From NCBI RefSeq assembly GCF_001011155.1, contig NZ_CP011479.1, forward strand, positions 3,056,501-3,120,500: a DNA stretch of 64,000 bases, read 5' to 3'. The translations under genes were made by a program, and so were the position numbers. How positions within the stretch are numbered: the stretch's first letter is position 1; each line of letters opens with the position of its first letter. This DNA comes from Hoeflea sp. IMCC20628. Its GTDB lineage: Bacteria; Pseudomonadota; Alphaproteobacteria; Rhizobiales; Rhizobiaceae. Shown piece by piece: positions 18,143-26,157 of the stretch. Below the pieces are notes generated by a model. The model did no database searches, was not told the DNA's origin, and worked only from the letters and a program-made list of their open reading frames with translations.

Positions 18143-19060
18143 TCAATTGGCGGTCGGCGCGCGCTTGGTCAGGTTGAGACGCTCACGCACTTCCTGCGGA
18201 CCGATGACCCGCGCGCCCATATTTTCGACGATTGACGCGGCGCGCTCGACCAGCTGTGCGTTGGTGGCGAGTTGGCCCTTACCGAGCCAGAGATTGTCTT
18301 CAAGACCAACGCGAACATTACCGCCGGCCAGTACTGAGGCTGCGACATAGGCCATCTGGTTGCGGCCAAGCGCGAAGGCCGACCAGTTCCAGTCGTCAGG
18401 TACGTTGTTGACCATCGCCATGAAGGTGTTGAGGTCATCGGGTGCGCCCCACGGCACGCCCATGCAAAGCTGCACCAGCGCATCCGGCGCAAGCACGCCT
18501 TCCTTGACCAGTTCCTTGGCGAACCAGAGATGGCCGGTGTCGAATGCCTCGACTTCCGGTTTGACACCGAGTTCGGTCATCATGGCGCCCATGGCTCGCA
18601 GCATGCCGGGTGTGTTGGTCATGACGTAATCAGCCTCGGCGAAATTCATCGTGCCGCAATCAAGCGTGCACATCTCAGGCAAGCATTCCAGAATGTGTTT
18701 CATGCGCTCGGATGCACCGGCCATGTCGGTGCCGACCGGATTGAGCGGCAATGGCCTTTCGGTCGGTCCGAACACCATGTCGCCGCCCATTCCGGCGGTG
18801 AGGTTCAAGACGACATCGACTTCCGCTTCGCGGATGCGTTCGGTGACTTCGCGGTAGAGCGCCACATCGCGGCGCGGGCTGCCGGTCTCGGGATCGCGCA
18901 CATGGCAATGCACAATCGCGGCTCCGGCCTTGGCCGCGTCAATGGCGGACTCGGCAATCTGCTTGGGCGAACGCGGCACGTGCGGGCTTCGATCCTGAGT
19001 GGCGCCGGATCCGGTGACGGCGCAGGTGATGAAAACCTCGCGATTCATGGTCAATGGCAT
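18143..19060 (-). CDS. Beta-keto acid cleavage enzyme (BKACE), probably 3-dehydrocarnitine:acetyl-CoA trimethylamine transferase
   Basis: This 305-residue TIM-barrel enzyme starts at ATG 19060, preceded by GAGGAGTG. The family zinc motif is HCHVRDPETG with His51 and His53, and FITCAVTGSGAT begins the barrel. BKACE enzymes condense a beta-keto acid with acetyl-CoA, giving acetoacetate and a new CoA thioester. With carnitine dehydrogenase downstream, the likely reaction is 3-dehydrocarnitine plus acetyl-CoA to betainyl-CoA plus acetoacetate; the thioesterase domain of LcdH would then release glycine betaine. It is the first gene of the operon, divergent from the CdhR-like regulator. Confidence 0.88.
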   Translation of the reverse strand: MPLTMNREVFITCAVTGSGATQDRSPHVPRSPKQIAESAIDAAKAGAAIVHCHVRDPETGSPRRDVALYREVTERIREAEVDVVLNLTAGMGGDMVFGPTERPLPLNPVGTDMAGASERMKHILECLPEMCTLDCGTMNFAEADYVMTNTPGMLRAMGAMMTELGVKPEVEAFDTGHLWFAKELVKEGVLAPDALVQLCMGVPWGAPDDLNTFMAMVNNVPDDWNWSAFALGRNQMAYVAASVLAGGNVRVGLEDNLWLGKGQLATNAQLVERAASIVENMGARVIGPQEVRERLNLTKRAPTAN

Positions 19061-19137
19061 GCGGTCACTCCTCTTCTTGATGGTCGCACAATGATGACTG
19101 GCTTGCAGCCACATGCATTCCAATTTACGAAGACAAC
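19061..19137. promoter_or_regulatory. Divergent carnitine-operon promoter region with inverted repeat
   Basis: A 77-base gap separates the first gene of the carnitine operon from the AraC-type regulator. An inverted repeat TGGCT-tgc-AGCCA lies at 19099-19111. GlxA/CdhR regulators activate by binding repeats near such promoters, so this is a reasonable operator candidate. The assignment rests on position and symmetry only. Confidence 0.4.
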
Positions 19138-20127
19138 ATGACACAAAGCGAACTCACGCAGGAATATTCAGACTCCAAGCCACCCATGAGCGTCAATTTT
19201 CTGGTTGTTCCGGGGTGTTCATTGCTGACACTGGCAAGCACTGTCGAGCCCCTGAGGGCCGCCAACAGGCAGGCTGGCAGTACGGTTTTCGACTGGCGAT
19301 TTGTTTCCGTGGACGGGACCTCACCGATCACATCCTCCGGTATCGCCTGGCCCGTCTCAGGCAAGCATGACCCTTCATCCCGGTGTGATGTGCTGGCGAT
19401 CATCGCAGGTTTTGGCGCACCGCAGATGACCGACCGCAAGTTGATTGCGCATATCTACCGGGCAGCAAGAAATGCACGTCTCGTCATCGGCATTGAATCG
19501 GGAGCCTGGCTGCTGGCGCGCGCGGGACTGCTGGATGAACACCGTGCAGCAACCCATTGGGAAGATTTCGAGGAATTCGCCGCAGCATTCCCGAATGTTG
19601 ACCTTCGTCCGGATCGCTACGTTATCGACCGGCGTTTCGTGACAACATCAGGCGCATCACCGACGTTAGACATGATGGTGGATCTGGTCGGGCGTGAACT
19701 CGGCCATCCGGCAGCGCTGGAAGTGGCAACCAGCTTCGTTCATGACTATTTGCGCGCGGCAGGTGACGCGCAGGTCAACGCGACCCTGGGTGATGCGCGG
19801 CATGATCCGCGTCTGGTGCGTTCGATCCGGATCATGGAAACCCATGTCGACGCACCAGTCAGCATCGCCGCGATCGCCAAGCGGGTGTCGATGTCGGCGC
19901 GCGGGCTGGAACAATTGTTTTCCCGGCAGATGGGCCAGACACCGGGTGCCTATTTCCTGTCGCTGAGGCTGGCGGCGGCGCGGCGGCTGGTCAGTGACAC
20001 ACGGTTGAGCATGACCGATATCGCATCGCGGACGGGATTCTCCTCGGAATCTGCATTTTCACGCGCGTTCAGCCGGCAGTTCGACCTGTCGCCGAGTGCA
20101 AGCCGGAAACGGCCGGCCTCCGCTTAG
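19138..20127 (+). CDS. cdhR: AraC-family activator with DJ-1/GATase-like domain (CdhR/GbdR type)
   Basis: This 329-residue protein combines an N-terminal DJ-1/PfpI-like sensor domain (about 17-190; NFLVVPGCSLLTLAS, IGIESGAWLLARAGLL) with a C-terminal AraC double helix-turn-helix (about 220-320; ISIAAIAKRVSMSARGLEQLF-like core and SMTDIASRTGFSSESAFSRAF). Regulators of this architecture control carnitine (CdhR) and glycine betaine (GbdR) catabolism in pseudomonads. It is transcribed away from the carnitine operon, which it probably activates. The exact ligand is inferred. Confidence 0.82.
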   Translation: MTQSELTQEYSDSKPPMSVNFLVVPGCSLLTLASTVEPLRAANRQAGSTVFDWRFVSVDGTSPITSSGIAWPVSGKHDPSSRCDVLAIIAGFGAPQMTDRKLIAHIYRAARNARLVIGIESGAWLLARAGLLDEHRAATHWEDFEEFAAAFPNVDLRPDRYVIDRRFVTTSGASPTLDMMVDLVGRELGHPAALEVATSFVHDYLRAAGDAQVNATLGDARHDPRLVRSIRIMETHVDAPVSIAAIAKRVSMSARGLEQLFSRQMGQTPGAYFLSLRLAAARRLVSDTRLSMTDIASRTGFSSESAFSRAFSRQFDLSPSASRKRPASA

Positions 20128-20153
20128 AGCCAATCATCTTGAACTGGACACAG

Positions 20154-20936
20154 TCAACTGCCCTTGACCGGCACCTTGGCTTCGAGCCAGCGGAAGGCCA
20201 GCACCAGAACACCGGTCAGGATCATGTAGATCAGCGCCAGCAGCAACAGCGGCTCATAGGTCAGATAGGTGTCCTGGCGCACGCGCGAGATGATGGCATA
20301 GACATCGACCACAGTGATGGTGGCGACCAGCGGCGTGGCCTTGAGCTGCAGCACGGTTTCACCGGCCAGCGTCGGCAAAGCCCGGTGAATGGCGCGCGGC
20401 AGCCAGATGCGCCGGAACGCCGTGAATGGCGACATGCCGTAAGCCCGTGCGGCCTCGAGTTCGCCCTTGGGAACCCCCGCGAAAGCCCCGCGCATTACCT
20501 CGCCCTCGTATCCGGCAAACGACATCGTCAGCGCCAACACACCATAGGGCCAGGCCGAGCGCAGATAGGGCCAGGCCCAGGACTGGCGGATTTCCGGCCA
20601 GTAGGCAAACAGCGAACCTAGGCCGTAATAGAGAAGCCACAATTGCAAGAGCAAGGGCGTGCCGCGGATCACGGTGCAGAAGGCACGGGCAGGGCCGGAG
20701 AGCCAGACAGGGCCTGCCGCCTGGGCGAGCCCGAGCGGCACAGCCAGCAAAAAGCCCAGCACACTGGTCAGAAACAACAGCCAGAGCGTGGTGCCGACGC
20801 CGGTGAGCAGCTTGCCGGAATAGCGCGGCAGCCAGTCCCAGCGCATGTTGATCGCAGCAAACAGGATGATCCCAATGGCGATCGCCAGCAGCACCAGGCG
20901 GTGCGGTTCATTCCAGCGTCGTGTCTCGGATTGCAT
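20154..20936 (-). CDS. Polar amino-acid ABC transporter permease (HisM/ArtM type)
   Basis: This 260-residue inner-membrane permease has the conserved EAA loop MRGAFAGVPKGELEAARAYGMSPFTAFRRI-type segment near residues 150-180 and the RGTPLLLQLWLLYYG motif typical of His/Arg/Glu uptake permeases. Its ATG overlaps the stop of the partner permease by one base (TGATG). It is the last gene of the transporter operon and converges on cdhR with a 26-base gap. The divergent arginine-type genes suggest arginine or a methylated arginine as substrate. Confidence 0.88.
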   Translation of the reverse strand: MQSETRRWNEPHRLVLLAIAIGIILFAAINMRWDWLPRYSGKLLTGVGTTLWLLFLTSVLGFLLAVPLGLAQAAGPVWLSGPARAFCTVIRGTPLLLQLWLLYYGLGSLFAYWPEIRQSWAWPYLRSAWPYGVLALTMSFAGYEGEVMRGAFAGVPKGELEAARAYGMSPFTAFRRIWLPRAIHRALPTLAGETVLQLKATPLVATITVVDVYAIISRVRQDTYLTYEPLLLLALIYMILTGVLVLAFRWLEAKVPVKGS

Positions 20937-21667
20937 CAGCGCACCGCCGGTATGCCGCGGCGGGCATGGCGTTCAATCCGGCGGATGGCGACATTGGAAA
21001 GCAGTGTCACCATCAGATAGAGCAAGCCGGCAGCAAAGAAGAATGTGAAATAGTGCTTGGTCGTGCCACCGGCCTGACGCGTGACCAGCGTCAGCTCCGC
21101 AACACCGACGACAGCCAGCAGAGCAGTATCCTTGGTAGCGATCAACCAGAGATTGGAAAGACCGGGCACGGCGTGCGGCAACATGCCGGGAAGCGTGATG
21201 CGCCGCAGAACCTGCAGCGACGACATGCCATAGGCACGCGCCGCCTCGATCTGTCCGTGCGGCACCGCCTTGAAAGCGCCGCGCAGAACTTCAGTCTGAT
21301 AGGCGCCCTGAACCACGCCGATGACGAAGATACCGGCAGCCAGACCGCTGATGTCCATGCGCTCGGCGCCGATCAGCACCAGGGACTGGTTAAGGGCATC
21401 GGTTCCGGCATAATAGAGCAGCAGAATGAGAACCAGTTCCGGCACAGCGCGGACCAGCGTGGTGTAGACATCCAGCACATCGCGCAGGATGGGGCCGCCA
21501 TAGAGCTTGCCGGTGGCGCCGCCGATGCCGATCAGGAACCCCAGAATATAGCCGCCTACGGCGACCTGAAGCGAGATCGCCAGACCTTTGAGCAGCACGC
21601 CGCCCCAGCCCGGCGGGTTCAGCGCCAGAAGCTCCCAGGCGGAAAGGCCTGTTATCCAGTCAAACAT
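20936..21667 (-). CDS. Polar amino-acid ABC transporter permease (HisQ/ArtQ type)
   Basis: This is the second permease, 243 residues from ATG 21667 with TGAGG nine bases upstream; a GTG at 21682 is possible but falls in a hairpin region. RAVPELVLILLLYYAG and the EAA loop (VLRGAFKAVPHGQIEAARAYG) are typical of HisQ proteins. It forms the heterodimeric membrane channel with the downstream permease. The transporter lies between carnitine genes and arginine-type genes; HisMQ permeases normally carry amino acids, whereas carnitine uptake normally uses OpuA-type systems. Confidence 0.87.
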   Translation of the reverse strand: MFDWITGLSAWELLALNPPGWGGVLLKGLAISLQVAVGGYILGFLIGIGGATGKLYGGPILRDVLDVYTTLVRAVPELVLILLLYYAGTDALNQSLVLIGAERMDISGLAAGIFVIGVVQGAYQTEVLRGAFKAVPHGQIEAARAYGMSSLQVLRRITLPGMLPHAVPGLSNLWLIATKDTALLAVVGVAELTLVTRQAGGTTKHYFTFFFAAGLLYLMVTLLSNVAIRRIERHARRGIPAVR

Positions 21668-21682
21668 TTGAAACGGCCTCAC

Positions 21683-21711
21683 TGGCCCGGCGAGTTAAAC
21701 CCGCCGGGCCA
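21683..21711 (-). terminator. Intercistronic hairpin after the amino-acid binding protein gene
   Basis: A perfect 10-base inverted repeat (TGGCCCGGCG and complement, loop of 9) lies between the binding-protein stop at 21742 and the first permease start at 21667. The minus strand shows no T run after it. It occupies the same place as hairpins in four other transporter operons of this window and probably protects the upstream mRNA or reduces read-through. Confidence 0.6.
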
Positions 21712-21741
21712 GCAGCAGCGCAGTGCGCCTGTTCAGGCATA

Positions 21742-22512
21742 TTACTTGCCGTAGATGTCGAAGTCGAAATAGGCCTTCGAGAATTCCGCATAGGTTCCGT
21801 TATCAAGAATGGCCGCGATCGCCGTGTTGAACTTTTCGCGCAGCTCATCGTCGCCCTGGCGCAGGCCAATGCCAACGCCGGCACCGAGAATGGCCGGATC
21901 GTCTTCAACAGCGCCGACGATTTCGCAGCAGTCGTCGGATTTGACGAAGGCATCAAGCGCCAGCGAATCCGCCATGACGGCGTCAACGCGACCGGCAGCT
22001 AGATCCTGGTTGGCTTCGTCCTGGGTCTGGTATTCCTTGATCTCGGCAGCCACATCACCAAAATGGGTGGTCATGTAGTCCTGGTGGATGGTGGACACCT
22101 GAACACCGAGGATCTTGCCCTTGAGGCCAGCGGCGTCCGGGGTGATGCCCGAGCCCTTCGAGGTCGCGATCACGGCCGGAGTGTTGTAATATTTGTCGGA
22201 GAAAGCGATCGACTTCATGCGCTCTTCGGTGATCGACATCGAGCCGACAATGGCGTCGATCTTGTTGGACATCAGCGCAGGAATGATGCCATCCCAGGCC
22301 ACCGGGGTGACCACGCAATCAAGCTTGGCCTCGGCGCAGACGGCGTTCATGAATTCAATTTCCCAACCGGCCCAGTTGCCGGAAGCATCCGGCTCGGTGA
22401 ATGGCGGGTAAGGTTCGGCAGCAACGCCAACGCGCAGCGCTTCAGCGGATGCTGCACTGGCCGCAAATGTCAGGCCGAGAGCGGCGATGGCTGTGATGAT
22501 CTTGGTCTTCAT
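21742..22512 (-). CDS. Periplasmic amino-acid-binding protein (ABC family 3)
   Basis: This 256-residue protein has a Sec signal peptide (MKTKIITAIAALGLTFAA, cleavage after ASA near residue 23) and the family 3 fold: LRVGVAAEPYPPFTEPD, GWEIEFMNAVC, WDGIIPALMSNKIDAIVGSM and ITEERMKSIAFSDKYY. It delivers an amino acid to the HisQM-type permeases. A pair of adjacent cysteines (DDCCEIV) near residue 190 is unusual. The ATPase gene is upstream and a hairpin follows the gene. The ligand is probably a basic amino acid given the neighbouring arginine-type enzymes, but this is inference. Confidence 0.9.
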   Translation of the reverse strand: MKTKIITAIAALGLTFAASAASAEALRVGVAAEPYPPFTEPDASGNWAGWEIEFMNAVCAEAKLDCVVTPVAWDGIIPALMSNKIDAIVGSMSITEERMKSIAFSDKYYNTPAVIATSKGSGITPDAAGLKGKILGVQVSTIHQDYMTTHFGDVAAEIKEYQTQDEANQDLAAGRVDAVMADSLALDAFVKSDDCCEIVGAVEDDPAILGAGVGIGLRQGDDELREKFNTAIAAILDNGTYAEFSKAYFDFDIYGK

Positions 22513-22573
22513 GGTTTCTCCCCTTTTATGGAATTCGGGTTATCATATTCGGGCTTTGCCCATTCGCCCCGGA

Positions 22574-23380
22574 CTATTGAACAGTCGCGAGGAATTTTTG
22601 CAGGCGCTCCGATTCCGGCGCGCTGTAGACGATATCCGGTGAACCTTCTTCTTCGATCACACCGTCGGCCAGGAACACCACGTGGTTGGCGACCTCCCGG
22701 GCGAAATTCATCTCGTGAGTGACCAGCAGCATGGTGCGGCCTTCGCGCGCCAGATCGGCGATAACGGCCAGCACTTCGCCGACCAGTTCCGGATCAAGTG
22801 CAGAGGTCGGTTCGTCAAACAGCATGACTTCCGGTTCGACCGCAAGGGCCCTGGCGATGGCAGCGCGCTGTTGCTGACCGCCAGACAGGAATGCCGGGTA
22901 GACATCGCGCTTGTCGGACAGGCCGACGCGCTCCAGCAGAACCTCGGCGCGGGCGATTGCCTCATCGCGCGGCACGCCCATGACCTGCACAGGCGCTTCG
23001 ATAATATTGCCCAGAACCGTCATGTGCTGCCACAGATTGAAGCTCTGAAACACCATGGCAAGGCGGGTGCGGATGCGGCGCAGCTGGCCGGCATTGGCGG
23101 GTTTAAGGCCGCCGCGCCCATCGGGCTGCATCTCGATGGTTTCGCCCTTGATGCTTATGGCGCCCTGGGTCGGCAGTTCCAGCATGTTGATGCAGCGAAG
23201 CAGGGTCGACTTGCCGGACCCGGATCCACCGATGATGGCCACCACATCGCCGGTTCGGGCCGTCAACGACACGCCCTTGAGAACTTCAAGCTCGCCAAAT
23301 GTCTTGTGCAGATCAGCGACCTGCACAGCTGGCGGTGAATTGTCGGTGCCGGTCCCTGCAGCGATTTGTGGACTGCTCAT
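22574..23380 (-). CDS. Polar amino-acid ABC transporter ATP-binding protein (HisP/GlnQ type)
   Basis: This 268-residue ATPase has Walker A GGSGSGKST near residue 50, Q-loop VFQSFNLWQHMTVLGN, signature LSGGQQQRAAIARAL, Walker B VMLFDEPTSALDPELV and the H-loop VTHEMNFA. The 20-residue N-terminal extension is polar and probably disordered. It is the first gene of the leftward transporter operon, starting 86 bases from the divergent DDAH-like gene. It energises the HisQM-type permeases. Confidence 0.93.
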   Translation of the reverse strand: MSSPQIAAGTGTDNSPPAVQVADLHKTFGELEVLKGVSLTARTGDVVAIIGGSGSGKSTLLRCINMLELPTQGAISIKGETIEMQPDGRGGLKPANAGQLRRIRTRLAMVFQSFNLWQHMTVLGNIIEAPVQVMGVPRDEAIARAEVLLERVGLSDKRDVYPAFLSGGQQQRAAIARALAVEPEVMLFDEPTSALDPELVGEVLAVIADLAREGRTMLLVTHEMNFAREVANHVVFLADGVIEEEGSPDIVYSAPESERLQKFLATVQ

Positions 23381-23466
23381 ACGTTCCCTTTTGTTGCTCC
23401 GTCTGTTGCGAAGTTGGCCGATGGTGGCCCTTGCGCACTAATTAATCAAGTGTATAATTTCATAAA
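23381..23466. promoter_or_regulatory. Divergent promoter region, ABC transporter / DDAH-like gene
   Basis: This 86-base gap drives the transporter operon leftward and the DDAH-TetR-AruHI genes rightward. The right half is very AT-rich (CTAATTAATC around 23437, then GTGTATAATTTCATAAA), consistent with a promoter for 23467. The TetR regulator encoded at 24360 is the likely ligand-responsive repressor, but I cannot identify a convincing operator. Confidence 0.4.
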
Positions 23467-24363
23467 ATGCACTTCATCCGAACGGACCCCCACATGACAT
23501 ACGGATCTCAATCGATGGCCGCCCCGCTGAAGCGGGTTGCAATGCGCAAACCCGGCAAGAGCCTGCTTTCGGCCAAGGCAGTGGATTGGCACTATGGCCC
23601 CGGCTTTGATGGAGCACGCGCCATTGAACAGTTTGACGTCTTTGCCGATCTTGTTGCCTCCTGCGGCACCGAGATCATCTGGATTGAAGACAATGGTGAC
23701 GGCCTTGCCGACGCGATGTTTACGCATGACCCGTCGCTGGTTTCCGATCATGGGGCGATCATCCTGCGCATGGGCAAGCCCGGACGCATGGCTGAGCCGG
23801 ACTTGCATGCAGCCGCCTATGAAGCTGCTGGAATTCCGATCCTGGGCCGGATCGAGGCTCCGGGTGCGGTTGAAGGTGGCGATTGTGTCTGGGTCGACAC
23901 AACAACGCTGGCTGTCGGTCGCGGTGTGCGTACCAATCAGGCCGGTATTGAACAATTGGCGGCAATACTTGCCCCGCACGGCGTCTCAGTGCTGGGCTTC
24001 GACCTTCCACTTGGCAATGGCGCCGACGCCTGCCTGCATCTGATGTCGGTTGTCTCACCGCTTGATGAGCGACTGGCGTTGGTCTACGCGCCGATGCTTC
24101 CTGTCGCCTTCTGGCAATTGCTCAAGGATCGCGGCTACACCTTGCTTGAAGCCCCGGCGGATGAGTTTGCCGCATCCAACGGCCTCAACCTCAATGTTCT
24201 GCCGCTGACGCCGGGCGACGTGCTGATGGTCGACGGGTTTCCCAAAACCCGCGCACTGATGGAAAACGCCAAGTGCCGCGTCCGCGTGTTCAACGCCGAT
24301 GCGCTGTGCATCCCCTGCGAAGGCGGCCCTACTTGCCTCACCCGACCGGTTTGGCGGGAATGA
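23467..24363 (+). CDS. Amidinotransferase-superfamily hydrolase (dimethylarginine dimethylaminohydrolase / arginine deiminase-like)
   Basis: This 298-residue pentein-fold enzyme has the expected active-site elements: FTHDPS (Asp88), VEGGD (136-139), CLHLMS (His191) and GGPTCLTRP with nucleophile Cys290 near the C-terminus. Such enzymes attack the guanidinium carbon; DDAH turns N-omega-methylated arginines into citrulline and a methylamine. The start is uncertain: ATG 23467, or ATG 23494 which lies nearer the conserved core; neither has a strong ribosome site. The next gene overlaps its stop by ATGA. Co-location with an AruH/AruI pair and an amino-acid transporter supports a guanidino amino acid as substrate. 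Confidence 0.8.
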   Translation: MHFIRTDPHMTYGSQSMAAPLKRVAMRKPGKSLLSAKAVDWHYGPGFDGARAIEQFDVFADLVASCGTEIIWIEDNGDGLADAMFTHDPSLVSDHGAIILRMGKPGRMAEPDLHAAAYEAAGIPILGRIEAPGAVEGGDCVWVDTTTLAVGRGVRTNQAGIEQLAAILAPHGVSVLGFDLPLGNGADACLHLMSVVSPLDERLALVYAPMLPVAFWQLLKDRGYTLLEAPADEFAASNGLNLNVLPLTPGDVLMVDGFPKTRALMENAKCRVRVFNADALCIPCEGGPTCLTRPVWRE

Positions 24364-24989
24364 CGCGGCGGACGTTTCATCATCAACCCGAAGCGGTGCG
24401 GCAAAACGATCTGATTGCCGCAACGCTCGACAGCATCGCCGAATTGGGGCTGGCGGGCGCAACCGTGCGGGAAGTTGCCGCGCGCGCCGGCGTCACACCG
24501 GGCTTGATCCGTCGCTATTTCGTCAACAAGGAGCGGCTGGTCGCGGCGGCCTACCGGACCTTCATATCGGATCTGACAGCGGCGGCTGCAACCGGCTGCG
24601 GCGACGGGTCGGCACATTCACGGCTCGCCGGGCTGATCCGCGCCAGCGTCACCGCGCCTGTGGCCGACGGTCGAACACTGTCGATCTGGGCTGCCTTCAT
24701 CGGCACGGTGAATTCTGATCCGGTGATGGCCGAAGCGCACCGCGAAGGCTACCGGAGGTTCCGTGATCTCATCGAACAACTGGTTGGCGAAGTCATGGCC
24801 GAGCGCGGATCGCTGGCCTCCGCAGAAGATATCCGCAGACAGGGGATCGTGCTCAACGCGTTGCTCGACGGTCTCTGGATTGAAATATCCATGGGCGGCG
24901 ATGACTTCGCGCGCCTCGACGTGGTCCGGATCGCGCTCGATTCAGTGGCAATACTGCTGGGGATCGACCCGGCAGAATTCAGGGAATAA
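24360..24989 (+). CDS. TetR-family transcriptional regulator (BetI-like)
   Basis: This is a 209-residue regulator from ATG 24360, which overlaps the preceding stop and has GGCGGGA directly upstream. Residues about 14-60 form the TetR helix-turn-helix (TVREVAARAGVTPGLIRRYF), and the C-terminal part resembles BetI-type ligand-binding domains (SIWAAFIGTVNSDPVM). It lies between the DDAH-like gene and the aminotransferase gene, only four bases from the latter, so it probably represses this operon and the divergent transporter. Confidence 0.85.
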   Translation: MTRRTFHHQPEAVRQNDLIAATLDSIAELGLAGATVREVAARAGVTPGLIRRYFVNKERLVAAAYRTFISDLTAAAATGCGDGSAHSRLAGLIRASVTAPVADGRTLSIWAAFIGTVNSDPVMAEAHREGYRRFRDLIEQLVGEVMAERGSLASAEDIRRQGIVLNALLDGLWIEISMGGDDFARLDVVRIALDSVAILLGIDPAEFRE

Positions 24990-24993
24990 TAAA

Positions 24994-26157
24994 ATGCAAT
25001 ATGCCGCAATCACAGATCGTCTGGCTCACACCGGCGGCGCCAAATGGGCCATTCACCAGCGCTGCCGGGAGATGAAGGCCGAAGGCGCCGACATCATCGA
25101 GCTGACCATCGGCGAGCCCGATTTGCCGCCGGATCCGCGCCTCTTCGAAGTCTGTCATCAGTCGATGCTTGCCGGGCGCACCGGCTATTCGAGCGGCCGC
25201 GGCGAGCCGAAACTGCTCGAGGCGATTGCGGCCCGCTATGCAAAGCGACGTGCTGACGTGGACGTCAACAATGTGCTGTGTTTTCCCGGCACCCAGACAG
25301 CGCTGTTTGCGACCATGATGGCCCTGACCGGTCCGGGTGACGGTGTGCTGGTCGGCGATCCGTTCTACGCCACCTATGAAGGCGTCATCGTTGCCAGCGG
25401 CGCGCATCGGCAATCGGTGCCGCTGAGACCGGAGAACGGGTTCCGGATGACCGCTGAAGATCTTGAAGCCTCGATTACGCCCCACTCCCGCGTGCTGCTG
25501 TTGAATTCGCCGCACAATCCGACCGGCGCCGTGCTTGAGGCTGGCGAATTGGCCAAGATTGGCGCAGTCTGTCAAAAGCATGACATCTGGATAATTGCTG
25601 ACGAGGTGTATGAAGAGTTGGTATTTGACGGCGTTTTCGCCTCGCCATTCGATAATCCCGATCTTGCTGACCTTGTCATCGCAGTCTCGTCGATCTCCAA
25701 GTCGCATGCCGCACCGGGCTTTCGAAGCGGATGGGCTGTCGGCCCGCACGAGTTTTGCGAAAAACTGTTGCCGCTTTCGGAAACCATGCTGTTTGGCAAT
25801 CAGCCCTTCATCGCCGACATGACAGCGTTTGCGCTGACCTCCGATATGCAGACATCAGCGCTGATGCGGGACTCCTACAAACGGCGCTCTGGCGTTTTTG
25901 CCGACCGGCTTGAAAAGGTTGACGGCATTGTGCCGTTCCGCCCGCAGGCAGGCATGTTCATCGTGCTGGATGTGTCCGGCACCGGCCTTGATGGCGAAAC
26001 ATTTGCCTGGCGCCTGCTCGAGGCCGGCGTTGCGGTGATGCCGGGATCCTCCTTCGGCGACAGCGGCGGCAAGCTGGTACGGCTCAGCCTGACCGTGCCG
26101 GACGTGGCGGTTGAAGAAGCCTCCCGGCGCATCGCGCGCTTTGTGGGGACAATCTGA
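24994..26157 (+). CDS. Fold-type I aminotransferase, AruH-like (arginine:pyruvate transaminase candidate)
   Basis: This PLP-dependent enzyme has 387 residues from ATG 24994. Key motifs are IGEPDLPP, TGYSSGRGEPKLLEAIA, LNSPHNPTGA, IIADEVYEELVFDG and SISKSHAAPGFRSGW, whose Lys binds PLP. Order and wording resemble arginine:pyruvate transaminase AruH of Pseudomonas, which makes 2-ketoarginine. The stop overlaps the start of the TPP-enzyme gene by one base (TGATG), and that neighbour resembles AruI, the partner decarboxylase. Other aspartate-family aminotransferases share much of this pattern, so substrate is inferred from pairing. Confidence 0.8.
   Translation: MQYAAITDRLAHTGGAKWAIHQRCREMKAEGADIIELTIGEPDLPPDPRLFEVCHQSMLAGRTGYSSGRGEPKLLEAIAARYAKRRADVDVNNVLCFPGTQTALFATMMALTGPGDGVLVGDPFYATYEGVIVASGAHRQSVPLRPENGFRMTAEDLEASITPHSRVLLLNSPHNPTGAVLEAGELAKIGAVCQKHDIWIIADEVYEELVFDGVFASPFDNPDLADLVIAVSSISKSHAAPGFRSGWAVGPHEFCEKLLPLSETMLFGNQPFIADMTAFALTSDMQTSALMRDSYKRRSGVFADRLEKVDGIVPFRPQAGMFIVLDVSGTGLDGETFAWRLLEAGVAVMPGSSFGDSGGKLVRLSLTVPDVAVEEASRRIARFVGTI

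Noticed and set aside
24763-24993. N-terminal extension of the AruH-like aminotransferase overlapping the TetR gene
   Set aside because: The family starts near ATG 24994, and the extension is simply the TetR gene read in another frame.
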